64,000 bases of DNA from Deltaproteobacteria bacterium (GTDB taxonomy: Bacteria; Desulfobacterota; Desulfuromonadia; Geobacterales; JAJYBI01), in the NCBI GenBank assembly GCA_021779095.1, contig JAJYBI010000005.1, positions 109,120-173,119 of the forward strand. Reading direction: 5' to 3'. The notes below the pieces were generated by a model, which was not told where the DNA came from, did no database searches, and was given only the letters and a program-made list of their open reading frames with translations. Position numbers and translations under genes: made by a program. Positions 25,869 through 35,024 of the stretch are shown here, piece by piece; the first letter of the stretch is position 1, and each line of letters starts with the position of its first letter.

Positions 25869-26363
25869 ATGAGCGAGATCGATGTACGGAGGGCGGTACG
25901 ACAGTCCATCCAGACGGAAAAGAACGCCATGGATTTCTACCGGCTCGGGGCCGGCATGATGAAGAACCCGGAGGCGAAGCGGGTGTTCAACCTCCTCGCC
26001 GGCGAGGAAAAGGTGCACGCCAGCCAGTTCTACAAGGTGTACACGGGCACGGACATCCCGGATTTCGAGGCGTACATGGCGCGGCCGGTGGACAACGAGG
26101 CCAGCTGGATCGTGGCGCTGCAGAAGGTGATCGACTCCGAGTTCACCGAGCAGAAGGCGATGGAGCTGGCGATGGAGAAGGAACTCGGGCTGGAGAAGGC
26201 GCTCCGTGAGACGGCGGCGCGGATCGCGGACCCGGAGGTGCGGGCGGTGTACGAGCTGAACGCCAGGGAGACGCACCACCACTACGAGCTGATCGAATCG
26301 GAGTACGCCCGGATCATGGGGATGGTGCACGAATCGGACATGGACATCTACGTCAGGGAATAG
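25869..26363 (+). CDS. Rubrerythrin/ferritin-like diiron protein
   Basis: A 164-aa four-helix protein probably reacting with peroxide or storing iron. Metal-ligand candidates are Glu in TEKNAMDFY (helix A), GEEKVHASQF (helix B), SEFTEQKAMELA (helix C) and NARETHHHYELIESEY (helix D). There is no rubredoxin domain, so an electron donor must be separate. AGGAGG precedes the ATG at 25869; a longer reading from 25725 is not needed. Confidence 0.88.
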   Translation: MSEIDVRRAVRQSIQTEKNAMDFYRLGAGMMKNPEAKRVFNLLAGEEKVHASQFYKVYTGTDIPDFEAYMARPVDNEASWIVALQKVIDSEFTEQKAMELAMEKELGLEKALRETAARIADPEVRAVYELNARETHHHYELIESEYARIMGMVHESDMDIYVRE

Positions 26364-26477
26364 CGCTCCTGCCGTGCAGCACCGGTCCCGGTCGGCGTCA
26401 TCCGGCCGGGACTCCCTCCCCCCGCCCACCGCAGCCGATCCCCCCGCAATGAGAGACAAAAAACTTCCGCCCCGGTG

Positions 26478-29009
26478 TCAGTCCCGCCTCCGGGTGTGGC
26501 GCGTGGGGACCGCGTTCCACGGGTCGTCGGGCCAGGGGTGCTTCGGGTAGCGCCCCTTCAGCTCACGCTTCACCTCGTGGTACACCGTGTCCCAGAAACG
26601 GCGCAGGTCCTGGGTCACCTGGATCGGCCGGCGGGCCGGCGACAGGAGATGCAGGAGGAGAGGCACCCGCCCCCAGGCGACCGTCGGGGTGTCCGCCAGG
26701 CCGAACAGCTCCTGCAGCTTCACCGCCAGCACCGGCGCTCCGTCGGTGTCGTAGTCCAGTTCGATCCGGGAGCCGCTCGGCACCCCGAACCGCACCGGTG
26801 CCCCCTCGTCCAGCCGCCGCTGCCGTTCCCAGGAAAGGATGCCCTTCAGCGCCGGCAGCAGATCGATCCGCCGGAGGTCGGCGAGACTCCGGCACCCCTC
26901 GACGTACGGACCGAGCCAGTCGGCGAGGTGCGACAGGAGCCATGCATCCGACAGGTCGGGCCAGCCGTCGTCCCCCGTGACCCGGCGCAGGAACATGACC
27001 CGCGCCCGGAACTGTGTCGCCTCCCGGCTCCAGGAAAGGGCCGCGAGCCCCGGACCGGCCGCAAGCCCCGCCAGGAGCGCACCGGCCAGTTCGTCCCGCT
27101 CCGGGGTCACCGGTTGCGCGGAGAGGACGACCGCGCCGAGCCGCTCCTCCGTCCGGGCGACCACCCGTTGCTCCCGCAGGTCCCATTCCACCCGCCGCTG
27201 CCGCACGATCCGGTCGGCGCATTCGCGGCGCAGCAGGTCGAGCGACAGGGAACTCCCCAGCATGATGCTGCCGTCCCCCTGCTCTCCGCCGTCCACCACG
27301 GGTGCCACGAGAAACGGCGGCGCGTGGAGCGCGCTGCGGGGGGAGAGAACCGCGCCGCGGCCGCTGGCCAGGAGGTAGCGTCCACCCTCCCCGCCCCGGT
27401 GGCGGCCGATCCGGTCGGGATAGGCCAGGAGCAGCAGGGAGGCGATCTTCTCCGAATCCAGGTCGTACTGCCCGTCCGGCAGCTCCAGCAGGCGCCGGTA
27501 CTCCCGGGCCGACCGGTCCACGGTCCGGCAGGCCTGGTCGTCCAGCGCGGCATCCGCCCGTTTGTGGCGCCAGCCGGCAAGCGCCTCGATCCGCTCCGAG
27601 AGATCACAGCGGCCGGCATGGGCCGGTCGCCGGTCGCGGAAGAGATCCCGCTCGCCGAGGATGGCGGCCAGGTCGCAGCCGAGCGGACCCAGCCCACGGC
27701 TCTTCGCATCCAGGAGCATCCGGGCGAGCCGCGGGTGTACCGGCAACCGGGACATGGCGCGCCCCGTCACGGTAATGATCCCGTGACCGTCCAGCGCCCC
27801 CAGCTCATGCAGGAGCTCCACTGCGGCGCGGTAGGACTGCTCCGGCGGCGGATCGAGCCAGGCGAGGCGTGAAGGGTCGGCGACCCCCCAGGCGGCGAGG
27901 TCGAGTGCCAGCGGGGCGAGGTCGGCACAGTGGATCTCAGGCGGGTCGAACGGCAGGAGGGTCTTTTGCCGGAACTCCGTCCAGAGCCGGTAACAGACGC
28001 CGGGGCCGAGCCGCCCCGCCCGTCCGGCGCGCTGGTCGGCGGAGGCGGCGGTGACGCGGGTCGTGACGAGCCGGTTGAGCCCCGTCGCCGGGTTGAAGCC
28101 CAGACGCCGGCTGAACCCGCCGTCCACCACCGTGTCGACCCCCTGGATCGTCAGGCTCGTCTCGGCGATGGCGGTGGCGAGGATCACCCGCCGCTCCGGT
28201 CCGGTGAGGAGCGCCCGCTCCTGCTCGACGAACGGGAGGTCGCCGTAGAGCGGCAGGAGCCGCACCCCCGGCGGCACGCTCTCCGCAAGCTCCCGCTGAC
28301 AGGAGCGGATCTCCCCCGCGCCGGGGAGAAACACCAGGATATCCCCCCGCTCCTCCCGGAGTGCGGTCATGACCCCCCGGGCGACGACCTGGGGAAGCCG
28401 CCCCTCCGGCTCCTGCGGGAGGTAACGGAGTTCCACGGGGTAGCTCCGCCCCTCCCCGCTCACCACCGGCGCATGGTCCAGCAGTCGGGAAATGGGGGAG
28501 GTGTCCATGGTGGCGGACATGACGAGGATACGCAGGTCGGGGCGTACCTCCCGCTGGATGTCGCGGCAGAGGGCCAGGGCGAGGTCGGCGTGGATGCTCC
28601 GCTCGTGGAATTCGTCGAAGATGACGGCACCGACCCCTTCGAGGAACGGGTCGGACTGGAGCCGCCGGGTGAGTATTCCCTCGGTCACCACCTCGATGCG
28701 GGTGCGGCGGGAGATCTTGCGGTCGAAGCGGATGGTGTAGCCGACAATGCCGCCCGGCCCCTCCCGGAGACAGGAGGCCATCCATCCCGCGGCGTTCATG
28801 GCCGCGAGGCGACGCGGCTCCAGCATGACGATCCGGCCGTCGCAAAGCCACGGCTCGGGAAGGAGCTCCAGCGGAACCCGGGTCGTCTTGCCCGAGCCCG
28901 GAGGCGCCTGGAGGACGACGCAAGCGGACTCCCGCATCCGCATGCGCAGTTCGGGAAGCACCGCGTCGATGGGGAGCGGTATGGTGCGGGGATCAGGGGA
29001 CGAGGGCAT
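26478..29009 (-). CDS. hrpB: HrpB, ATP-dependent DEAH-box helicase
   Basis: An 843-aa RNA helicase. Motif I is APPGSGKTTRVPLEL, motif II is DEFHERS (the DE-x-H family box), motif III is SATMD, and QRAGRAGRLGPGVCYRLW is motif VI. A C-terminal HrpB-specific domain of about 130 residues follows and ends WPDDPWNAVPTR. The start at 29009 overlaps the HAD gene stop by 17 bp. A longer frame to 29288 is only a shadow of that gene. Its exact role in bacteria is not established. Confidence 0.94.
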   Translation of the reverse strand: MPSSPDPRTIPLPIDAVLPELRMRMRESACVVLQAPPGSGKTTRVPLELLPEPWLCDGRIVMLEPRRLAAMNAAGWMASCLREGPGGIVGYTIRFDRKISRRTRIEVVTEGILTRRLQSDPFLEGVGAVIFDEFHERSIHADLALALCRDIQREVRPDLRILVMSATMDTSPISRLLDHAPVVSGEGRSYPVELRYLPQEPEGRLPQVVARGVMTALREERGDILVFLPGAGEIRSCQRELAESVPPGVRLLPLYGDLPFVEQERALLTGPERRVILATAIAETSLTIQGVDTVVDGGFSRRLGFNPATGLNRLVTTRVTAASADQRAGRAGRLGPGVCYRLWTEFRQKTLLPFDPPEIHCADLAPLALDLAAWGVADPSRLAWLDPPPEQSYRAAVELLHELGALDGHGIITVTGRAMSRLPVHPRLARMLLDAKSRGLGPLGCDLAAILGERDLFRDRRPAHAGRCDLSERIEALAGWRHKRADAALDDQACRTVDRSAREYRRLLELPDGQYDLDSEKIASLLLLAYPDRIGRHRGGEGGRYLLASGRGAVLSPRSALHAPPFLVAPVVDGGEQGDGSIMLGSSLSLDLLRRECADRIVRQRRVEWDLREQRVVARTEERLGAVVLSAQPVTPERDELAGALLAGLAAGPGLAALSWSREATQFRARVMFLRRVTGDDGWPDLSDAWLLSHLADWLGPYVEGCRSLADLRRIDLLPALKGILSWERQRRLDEGAPVRFGVPSGSRIELDYDTDGAPVLAVKLQELFGLADTPTVAWGRVPLLLHLLSPARRPIQVTQDLRRFWDTVYHEVKRELKGRYPKHPWPDDPWNAVPTRHTRRRD

Positions 29010-29673
29010 CCAGTTCGTCCGGCGTGACCGTGGCGAGTGAAGCGACGACGGCGCGGGCGGCCGAAAGCCGCTCCGCGGGGTAGCTGTTGGTGACGGCGAG
29101 GACGGGAATGCCGGCGCCGTTGGCGGAGGCGATCCCCGCCGGGGTGTCCTCGATGGCGATGCAGGAGTCGGGATCGATGGTAACCGTCGGATGCGACGCC
29201 TGGAGCCGTTGCAGGGCCAGCTGGTAGCTGGCCGGGTCCGGCTTGCTGGCGGCCACGTCGGCGGCGGTGACGATGACGGGGAAGGCATCCGTCAGGTCGA
29301 ACTGTTTCAGGACCGGCAGGATGTCGCCGGGAAGCGCACCGCTGCAGAGGGCGAGCGGCACCCGCCCCGCGAGCGCGCGGATCAGCTCCACGACCCCCGG
29401 ATACGGGACGACGCCGCCGGCGATGATCTCCTGGAAGACCCGCCCCTTCTCTTCGATGAGTTCCTCCAGCTCCGCATGCTCCAGCGTCCGCCCCCCTGCC
29501 CGGTACGCCTCGGTGAACGCCTCACGATCGTCGAACCCCATGTACCGTTCCACGTAGACCGACCAGTCGTACCCCAGCCCCTCCGGCTCCAGCAGCCGCT
29601 GGAACGCCCGGTAGTGGAGCGGTTCCGTGTCGACGATGATGCCGTCAAAATCAAAGATCACGCCGTTCAGCAT
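28993..29673 (-). CDS. HAD-superfamily phosphatase, beta-phosphoglucomutase/phosphatase-like
   Basis: A 226-aa hydrolase with motif I DFDGIIVDTEP (nucleophile Asp), motif II CSGA, a Lys in AASKPDPASYQLAL, and motif IV IEDTPAGIASA. The helical cap inserted after motif I is typical of subclass I, phosphoglycolate or beta-phosphoglucomutase type. AGGAGGGTG precedes the ATG. It overlaps hrpB, so the two are co-transcribed. The substrate is not determinable from sequence. Confidence 0.9.
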   Translation of the reverse strand: MLNGVIFDFDGIIVDTEPLHYRAFQRLLEPEGLGYDWSVYVERYMGFDDREAFTEAYRAGGRTLEHAELEELIEEKGRVFQEIIAGGVVPYPGVVELIRALAGRVPLALCSGALPGDILPVLKQFDLTDAFPVIVTAADVAASKPDPASYQLALQRLQASHPTVTIDPDSCIAIEDTPAGIASANGAGIPVLAVTNSYPAERLSAARAVVASLATVTPDELDALVP

Positions 29674-29703
29674 CGGGTCACCCTCCTTCTTCTCCTGAAT
29701 GAT

Positions 29704-30093
29704 TCATTGCGCGCTCCGCCGCACGCGGGCAACGGTCAACAGCGCGACCGCAACGACCGCGAGGGCGCCGACGGCATCGGCCGTCAGATCGAGCCAGTCC
29801 GCGGTCCGGTGCAGGGTGCAGGTTCCCTGCAGTATCTCCATGAGCCCGCCGACCGCCACGGCAACGGCGGCACTCCCCAGCCACGCTGCACGCCGGTCGT
29901 ACCGGACCGCCAGCCCCCCGAGCAGGGTCAGGACGCCGTACGCCCCCGCATGCTGCAGCTTGTCCCAGCCGAACAGGCCGGGTAGGTGCGGCGGAGACGG
30001 CACCAGGGAGATCCAGACCATCACGGCAAGACAGACGACGTACACTGCGGCCACGGCCGGTCTCAGTCTGTTGTACGCCAGACGACTCTCCAT
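29704..30093 (-). CDS. VanZ-like membrane protein
   Basis: A 129-aa protein with four hydrophobic segments and the family pattern GWDKLQHAGAYGVLTLL (conserved Asp-Lys-x-x-His), then GGLMEILQ and DWLDLTADAVGA. VanZ-like proteins are common but mostly uncharacterised. The ATG at 30093 is used; a GTG three codons upstream is also possible. It lies directly after the tRNA-Glu terminator. Confidence 0.82.
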   Translation of the reverse strand: MESRLAYNRLRPAVAAVYVVCLAVMVWISLVPSPPHLPGLFGWDKLQHAGAYGVLTLLGGLAVRYDRRAAWLGSAAVAVAVGGLMEILQGTCTLHRTADWLDLTADAVGALAVVAVALLTVARVRRSAQ

Positions 30094-30116
30094 GGTCAAC
30101 ACCCCCGTAGATGCGT

Positions 30117-30160
30117 AAAAAAAAAAACAGCAACCCCGGCATGAGGTTACTGTTTTTTCA
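30117..30160. terminator. Terminator after tRNA-Glu
   Basis: A stem with AACAGTAACC/GGGTTGCTGTT-type pairing, flanked by A-rich and T-rich runs on both sides. It reads as an intrinsic terminator for the minus-strand tRNA pair. Confidence 0.85.
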
Positions 30161-30163
30161 AGA

Positions 30164-30238
30164 TGGTGATCCCAAGGGGACTTGAACCCCTGTTACCGAC
30201 GTGAAAGGCCGGTGTCCTAACCGCTAGACGATGGGACC
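30164..30238 (-). tRNA. tRNA-Glu(TTC)
   Basis: Seventy-five nt including encoded CCA. Acceptor GGTCCCA pairs with TGGGATC (one G-T). The anticodon loop CTTTCAC gives TTC, and the T loop GGTTCAAGTCC is normal. It lies about 30 bp from tRNA-Gln on the same strand. Confidence 0.95.
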
Positions 30239-30269
30239 GGTATGCGAAACGTGCCACGTGAAATTCCGT

Positions 30270-30344
30270 TGGCTGGGGTGCGAGGATTCGAACCTCGGGA
30301 TGACGGAGTCAGAGTCCGTTGCCTTACCGCTTGGCGACACCCCA
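30270..30344 (-). tRNA. tRNA-Gln(CTG)
   Basis: Seventy-five nt including encoded CCA. It has the atypical first base T (TGGGGTG acceptor) characteristic of tRNA-Gln, anticodon stem ACGGA/TCCGT with loop CTCTGAC giving CTG, and T arm GAGGTTCGAATCCTC. Confidence 0.94.
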
Positions 30345-30539
30345 TCTCAGTGGAACCAGCTTTATAGCAAATGGGGCTGGTGCCGTCAAGAGATTTATCT
30401 CGCCCCGCGGCACAAAAATCGGAGCGAGTGGCCGGTCGGATTGAAGCTGTATCAATCGCTCGCGTTTGCGAAATATGGGCAGAATATGCATGAAACTGCC
30501 GGACCATACCGGCGAACGTACAGATTCATCCGACATTGT

Positions 30540-31079
30540 TCAGTGTCTCATCATTCCGCCGCCGCCTCCCATCATGCCCCCCCCCCGCATCATCCAGCCG
30601 GGGCCGTCCGACATCCTGCCTCCGCCGTTCCGACCTGACCAGGCAGGGCCGCCCCGTTCATTCCGCACGGCCAGGGACGAACCGGTCGACCTGTTCGTCA
30701 GCTTCTGGACCATCAGATAGGTCTTCCCGTCTTTTCCCTGCGCCTTGGAGCCCTTGGCGGTAACGTTGTCATTGACGTGGAGCGGGATTTCGTTCTTCTC
30801 CCAGTATGAATTCGGGCCGAGACTGAAACTGACGGTTTCAGACCCGACGCTGACATCGACGAACACGTGCCCGTTTTCATCCGCGTGCGGGGGAGACGCC
30901 ACCCGGCCCGAGACGGTCGTTACCGTGTTGACATCGTACCCCTTGTTGAAATCCAGTCCGCTCTTCCCGAAATCGTCGCCGCCGAAGCCGAATCCAAAGG
31001 ACGCATATGCAGCGCCAACCGACAGACAATTCAAGGCGGCTACAAGAATTACCATGAGCAAAATACGGTTGTTGATCAT
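30540..31079 (-). CDS. Secreted glycine/methionine-rich protein of unknown function
   Basis: A 179-aa protein with a signal peptide (hydrophobic 5-22, cleavage after AYA). A beta-rich middle part follows (VSGRVASPPHADENGHVFVDV...NVTAKGSKAQGKDGKTYLMVQKLT), resembling small OB-fold periplasmic domains. The C-terminal 45 residues are nearly all Gly, Met, Arg and Trp, ending MMGGGGGMMRH. The Met/His-rich tail could bind copper or silver, in keeping with the metal-stress genes nearby. GGAG precedes the start. Confidence 0.78.
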   Translation of the reverse strand: MINNRILLMVILVAALNCLSVGAAYASFGFGFGGDDFGKSGLDFNKGYDVNTVTTVSGRVASPPHADENGHVFVDVSVGSETVSFSLGPNSYWEKNEIPLHVNDNVTAKGSKAQGKDGKTYLMVQKLTNRSTGSSLAVRNERGGPAWSGRNGGGRMSDGPGWMMRGGGMMGGGGGMMRH

Positions 31080-31180
31080 ACCATGTTACTCCAGACCCAA
31101 GTTGGCTGACGACGTGTGCCGGCACCAGCGATTGCCGCTATCAGATCGGGTGCGCGGCCCTGCACCGCTCGCGCGCACCG

Positions 31181-32530
31181 TCAAGTTTCTTCCAGCAGAC
31201 CGTATTCCTTCAAGCGGTACTGGAGCGTGCGCCGGGATATGCCGAGCTCATCGGCAACCAAGCGCCGGTTGCCCGCATGTTTGCTCAGAGCCCTGATGAC
31301 GATCTCCCGTTCAGTCGCCTTCAGGATCTCTCTGCAGTCAGTTTTTGCCGGTATCTGTTCTCGTCTCAACTCGGCAGGAAGATGGTCGATGCGGATCAGA
31401 TCCTGCGCCAGGATGACTGCCCGTTCCATGACATTCTGCAGCTCGCGGACATTTCCGGGCCACGTGTACTCCCGCATCACCTCCATCGCACCGTCTTCGA
31501 TCCCGTGAAGGTTCTTTCCGATCTGCCGGCTGAATTTGAGGAGAAAATAGTCCGCGAGTTGCGCGATTGCGTCCGACCGCTCCCGAAGCGGCGGAAGGTG
31601 GAGGGGGAATACATTGAGGCGATAGTAAAGGTCCTCGCGAAACCTCTTATCGACCACCTCCGTCAGGAGGTTACGGTTGGTGGCGGCGATGACCCGCACA
31701 TCCGCCCTGATTTCCCTGGAGCCGCCAACCCGCTCGAAAACCCGCTCCTGCAGGACGCGCAATAGCTTGGCCTGCAATGGCTGCGGCATTTCGCCGATCT
31801 CGTCGAGAAAGATCGTTCCGCCGCGCGCCAGCTCGAACTTCCCCTGTCGCGCCTGCACCGCCCCGGTAAAAGCCCCCTTCTCATGACCGAAAAGTTCGCT
31901 CTCCAGCAGATTTTCCGGTATGGCGGCACAGTTCAAAGGGACAAAGCCCGCAGTGCGCCGTGGGCTCAAAAGGTGTATGGTCCTCGCCACCAGTTCCTTT
32001 CCGGTGCCGCTTTCGCCATAGATGAGGACGTTGGCGGAGGTTGCCGCAACGTTCTGCACGAGCTTCTGTAGCTCCGTCATCCCCTTTCCGGCAAAGATGA
32101 GGGTTTCGGGAGGAAGGCCGGCCGCTTCGGACTCTTTCAGCGTGAGGTAGACCCGTGCCCTGCTCTGGTTTTCGATTACCCTCCGTACCAGGACAAGAAG
32201 CGTATCCGGGTCGGCAAGGGGCTTGGTCAGGAAATCCACCGCCCCCTCCTTCATCGCGGCGACCGCCTCATCTACCTTGCCAAAGGCCGTCATGAAGACG
32301 AATTGCGGGGAATCGGGGTCATTCCTGGTTTCGCGGAAGAGTTCGAGACCGCTTTTGCCCGGCATTTTCAGGTCTGATATGACCAGGTCGAAGTTCTCCT
32401 CGCGGAGAAGACGCAGGCCTTTCATGCCGTCTTCGGCGGTTTTCACCTCATGACCGTCGTCTTCCAGGATTGTGCGCAGGAAGCCCCTGAACGTCCCGTC
32501 GTCTTCGACGAGGAGAATACGCCCTTTCAT
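31181..32530 (-). CDS. Sigma-54-dependent response regulator, NtrC/ZraR type
   Basis: A 449-aa transcription activator. The receiver (1-120) has phospho-acceptor Asp53 in VISDLKMPG. The AAA+ domain has Walker [14 protein letters not shown], the sigma-54 contact loop GAFTGA, and Walker [14 protein letters not shown]. The C-terminal Fis-type HTH ends [25 protein letters not shown]. Its start overlaps the kinase stop (ATGA). The pair resembles ZraSR, which senses zinc or envelope stress. Targets probably include the lipoprotein at 33853 or genes near the 22-bp palindrome. Confidence 0.94.
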   Translation of the reverse strand: MKGRILLVEDDGTFRGFLRTILEDDGHEVKTAEDGMKGLRLLREENFDLVISDLKMPGKSGLELFRETRNDPDSPQFVFMTAFGKVDEAVAAMKEGAVDFLTKPLADPDTLLVLVRRVIENQSRARVYLTLKESEAAGLPPETLIFAGKGMTELQKLVQNVAATSANVLIYGESGTGKELVARTIHLLSPRRTAGFVPLNCAAIPENLLESELFGHEKGAFTGAVQARQGKFELARGGTIFLDEIGEMPQPLQAKLLRVLQERVFERVGGSREIRADVRVIAATNRNLLTEVVDKRFREDLYYRLNVFPLHLPPLRERSDAIAQLADYFLLKFSRQIGKNLHGIEDGAMEVMREYTWPGNVRELQNVMERAVILAQDLIRIDHLPAELRREQIPAKTDCREILKATEREIVIRALSKHAGNRRLVADELGISRRTLQYRLKEYGLLEET

Positions 32531-33777
32531 GGATGACTGCCTCCTTTGTTTCGTTCCTTCATCACGGGAAGCGCGACAAAAACCGTTGCGCCTTTTCCCG
32601 GCTTGCTCTCCAGCCGTATCGAGCCTTCGTGCTCCTCGATGATCTTCTTGCAGAGGGGAAGACCCAGGCCGGTGCCCCGCGCCTTTGTCGTGAAAAACGG
32701 CTCGAATATCCTGTTCATGTCGTCAGAGTCGATGCCATGGCCAAGGTCGCTCACGGCTATCGTTGCAGCCCCCCCGGAGACGCCCACCTTTATATCGAGG
32801 CTTCCGCCATCGGGCATCGCCTGCAGGGAGTTTTTCAGGAGATTGAGCATCACCTGTCCAAGCCTGTCCCGGTTGCCGAGGACCCGAATACCCGCACTGC
32901 ACTCGCTTGCAAGCCTCACCCGCTGCTCCTCGGCCTCGTGGCATACGAGTGCGAACGCCCAGTCGATCAGCTCCTTCAGATTGATCTCCGCCTTGTGAGA
33001 AGGTGCGTTGCCGGTATAGGCCAGCAGGTCGCTCACCAGGACCTCAAGGCGAAGGGTTTCTCTGACGATGTCTCCGGCAAAGCCGGCGTTCCGGTCTTCC
33101 CGTGGTCTCTTCTCGATAACCTGAGCGTACCCCTTGATTCCCGCAAGGGGGTTTCTGATCTCGTGGGCGAGCATGGCCCCCATCTCACCCAGCTGCGCCA
33201 GTCTCTTACGCCGTTCCATCTCGACCTTGTGCCGCTCTTCCCGGACAGAAAACCTGTAGAGGATGGCAAGGAGCGCCCATCCCACGACGAGAAGCGCGAA
33301 GATGGCCACCATGTTGAATTCGGCACGCCTGACCACCGCATCGGCGCGGTAGGTGTGCAGGACGAGTCGCAGCGCAAGCGTTTCTCCGGGAAGATAAACA
33401 GGGGAGAAGAATTCATACGCCTTTTCGCCGGTGCCGAGCGTAATGCGCGACTCACGAGTGGATTTACCCTGAAGCACCCCGATGGACCTGCCATCCGCGT
33501 CGTATCTGCCGATCAGATCCGTGTTGCTGTGAAAGCGGTAGACGCCTTTTCTGTCGATCAGTGAAAAAAAAGCGATATCCGCTGGATGGAATTCGGCAAG
33601 GGTATGCAGTGACGGATCGCGCACCGCCATTCCTTCGATGGCATCGGTAAGGGTATGTGCGAGACCGCGCAGATTTTCTTCGGCAATGGTACGGGATGCC
33701 TGGTAATTGCTTATGGCAAACCAGATGAGAAACAGCGATATTGCAATCCCGGTTAGGAGAAAAAATCTCTTGAGCAT
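32527..33777 (-). CDS. Membrane sensor histidine kinase, ZraS-like
   Basis: A 416-aa kinase paired with the downstream sigma-54 regulator. One hydrophobic segment lies at about 5-25. A periplasmic sensor region of about 130 residues follows, then a second membrane segment near 165-185. HisKA has [22 protein letters not shown] and the HATPase has DLGHGIDSDDMN and GTGLGLPLCKKII. The start at 33777 (MLKRFFLL) is preferred over 33825 because the membrane segment follows at once. Confidence 0.9.
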   Translation of the reverse strand: MLKRFFLLTGIAISLFLIWFAISNYQASRTIAEENLRGLAHTLTDAIEGMAVRDPSLHTLAEFHPADIAFFSLIDRKGVYRFHSNTDLIGRYDADGRSIGVLQGKSTRESRITLGTGEKAYEFFSPVYLPGETLALRLVLHTYRADAVVRRAEFNMVAIFALLVVGWALLAILYRFSVREERHKVEMERRKRLAQLGEMGAMLAHEIRNPLAGIKGYAQVIEKRPREDRNAGFAGDIVRETLRLEVLVSDLLAYTGNAPSHKAEINLKELIDWAFALVCHEAEEQRVRLASECSAGIRVLGNRDRLGQVMLNLLKNSLQAMPDGGSLDIKVGVSGGAATIAVSDLGHGIDSDDMNRIFEPFFTTKARGTGLGLPLCKKIIEEHEGSIRLESKPGKGATVFVALPVMKERNKGGSHP

Positions 33778-33852
33778 AATCCCCACGAAAGGAGGGGGGG
33801 CCGACCGCCCCCTCCCAACAGACATCCGATTACAGCGGCTGCTGCGCTACCG

Positions 33853-34260
33853 TCAGTATGGTTCTACGCTGACGACATTGATACGTTCCCGTACCAACCG
33901 GCCATCTTCGTAGATCCTTTCCCGAACCCTGCGACAGTGGTTGCGGGAATCGTATCCGACAGGTTCCGCGTAGTAATACACACGTTGGTCGTCGGTGCGG
34001 TACTCCACGGGTCTGTCGACATTCGCGGCTTCCCTGGCACCCTGGGCCGAGATGTCGGCGATCGTCGCCCCGGCGATCGCTCCCAGGGTGGCGCCTACCA
34101 CACCGCCGCGCCATGGGTTCCGGGAGTCGAGTATGGCGCCGGCAATGCCACCCACCGCTCCGCCGGCCACTCCCCCCCGGTATTGGTAAGGGGTGCAGGC
34201 GACAGTAAGAAGGCTGACGGCAACAATCAGTACCACCGATTTGATATGACGCATATGCAT
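33853..34260 (-). CDS. Glycine-zipper lipoprotein
   Basis: A 135-aa outer-envelope lipoprotein with lipobox LLTVAC at residues 17-22. A glycine-zipper 2TM segment follows (GGVAGGAVGGIAGAIL and GGVVGATLGAIAGATIA). The C-terminal part is charged, YYYAEPVGYDSRNHCRRVRERIY. Proteins of this type often report or buffer envelope stress. GGAGG sits 5 bp before the first ATG. It lies directly upstream of the ZraSR-like pair on the same strand. Confidence 0.85.
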   Translation of the reverse strand: MHMRHIKSVVLIVAVSLLTVACTPYQYRGGVAGGAVGGIAGAILDSRNPWRGGVVGATLGAIAGATIADISAQGAREAANVDRPVEYRTDDQRVYYYAEPVGYDSRNHCRRVRERIYEDGRLVRERINVVSVEPY

Positions 34261-34385
34261 TTTATCCTCCGGGACAAATATTTTCTACAGGAAAGGATAC
34301 CACGAAACATGCCAATTCCTGAATATACAGCGAGTCTTGTCATTACGGCAGGTTACGGCTATACGGGGAGGGACGAACGACGATG

Positions 34386-34407
34386 TAAGTGCAGCATGCT
34401 GCACTTA
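34386..34407. promoter_or_regulatory. Perfect 22-bp palindrome, putative activator site
   Basis: TAAGTGCAGCA followed by its exact reverse complement. It lies about 126 bp upstream of the glycine-zipper lipoprotein start, a usual distance for an enhancer bound by a sigma-54 activator such as the regulator at 31181. It has no T tract, so it is unlikely to be a terminator. Confidence 0.5.
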
Positions 34408-34440
34408 AAGGGAAATTATTTGCACGAGGGGTACCGGCTC

Positions 34441-34476
34441 AAAAGCGGAAGGGGCGATCTTTCGAATCGCCCCTTC
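34441..34476 (-). terminator. Terminator of the cus operon
   Basis: Perfect 11-bp stem GAAGGGGCGAT/ATCGCCCCTTC (34448-34458 and 34466-34476), followed on the minus strand by CGCTTTTG. It lies 30 bp after the last gene of the operon. Confidence 0.82.
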
Positions 34477-34506
34477 AGGATCTTCAGATAGCGACCACCG
34501 TCGACC

Positions 34507-34971
34507 TTACTTGACCGTGTACCAGAACTTGGTGCTACGGACCTTGCCGTCCAGCTTGAACTTGCACATGATGCCGTATTTCCCCTTCCTGGGCATGGTG
34601 AAGTCGGCACCGAAGCCCCCTTCCATCCCCATCAGGGTCTTCACCTGCTCCGACTTGTCCGGACCCATGACCTTGATCATCACCTCGCCGTTGCTGAGCA
34701 TCTTGCCCGTCTTGGCATCCGTGAACATCACCATGAGGTGGTGGGTCTCCTTCATTCCCATCTTGGCCATCTTCTCCTTGATATCGATGGCGTGGAAGCT
34801 GGCCTTGACCCCGTCCACCGTCCCCTGGTGGATCATTTTCCCCATGGCCATCATCCCCCCATCGTGCTTCATGCTGCCGTGATCCATGGGCATATCCATG
34901 CCTTCATGGGCAAATGCGGGTACTGCCAGGGCGAGTGATCCTGCTGCAAGAATGACTGCGAGTTTCTTCAT
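34507..34971 (-). CDS. Periplasmic Met/His-rich metal-efflux accessory protein
   Basis: A 154-aa protein with a signal peptide cleaved after AFA. A short metal-binding-like stretch follows (HEGMDMPMDHGSMKHDGGMM) and then a beta-rich domain resembling FixH/YtkA-like folds. Met and His clusters suggest binding of Cu(I) or Ag(I). It follows cusA by about 50 bp and ends the operon, so it probably delivers or chelates metal for the CusABC pump. Confidence 0.82.
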   Translation of the reverse strand: MKKLAVILAAGSLALAVPAFAHEGMDMPMDHGSMKHDGGMMAMGKMIHQGTVDGVKASFHAIDIKEKMAKMGMKETHHLMVMFTDAKTGKMLSNGEVMIKVMGPDKSEQVKTLMGMEGGFGADFTMPRKGKYGIMCKFKLDGKVRSTKFWYTVK

Positions 34972-35024
34972 TGTGCTTTCTCCTTTTTTGGTTGACTACC
35001 GCTCCCGGTTCAGGAGGGGTAATA

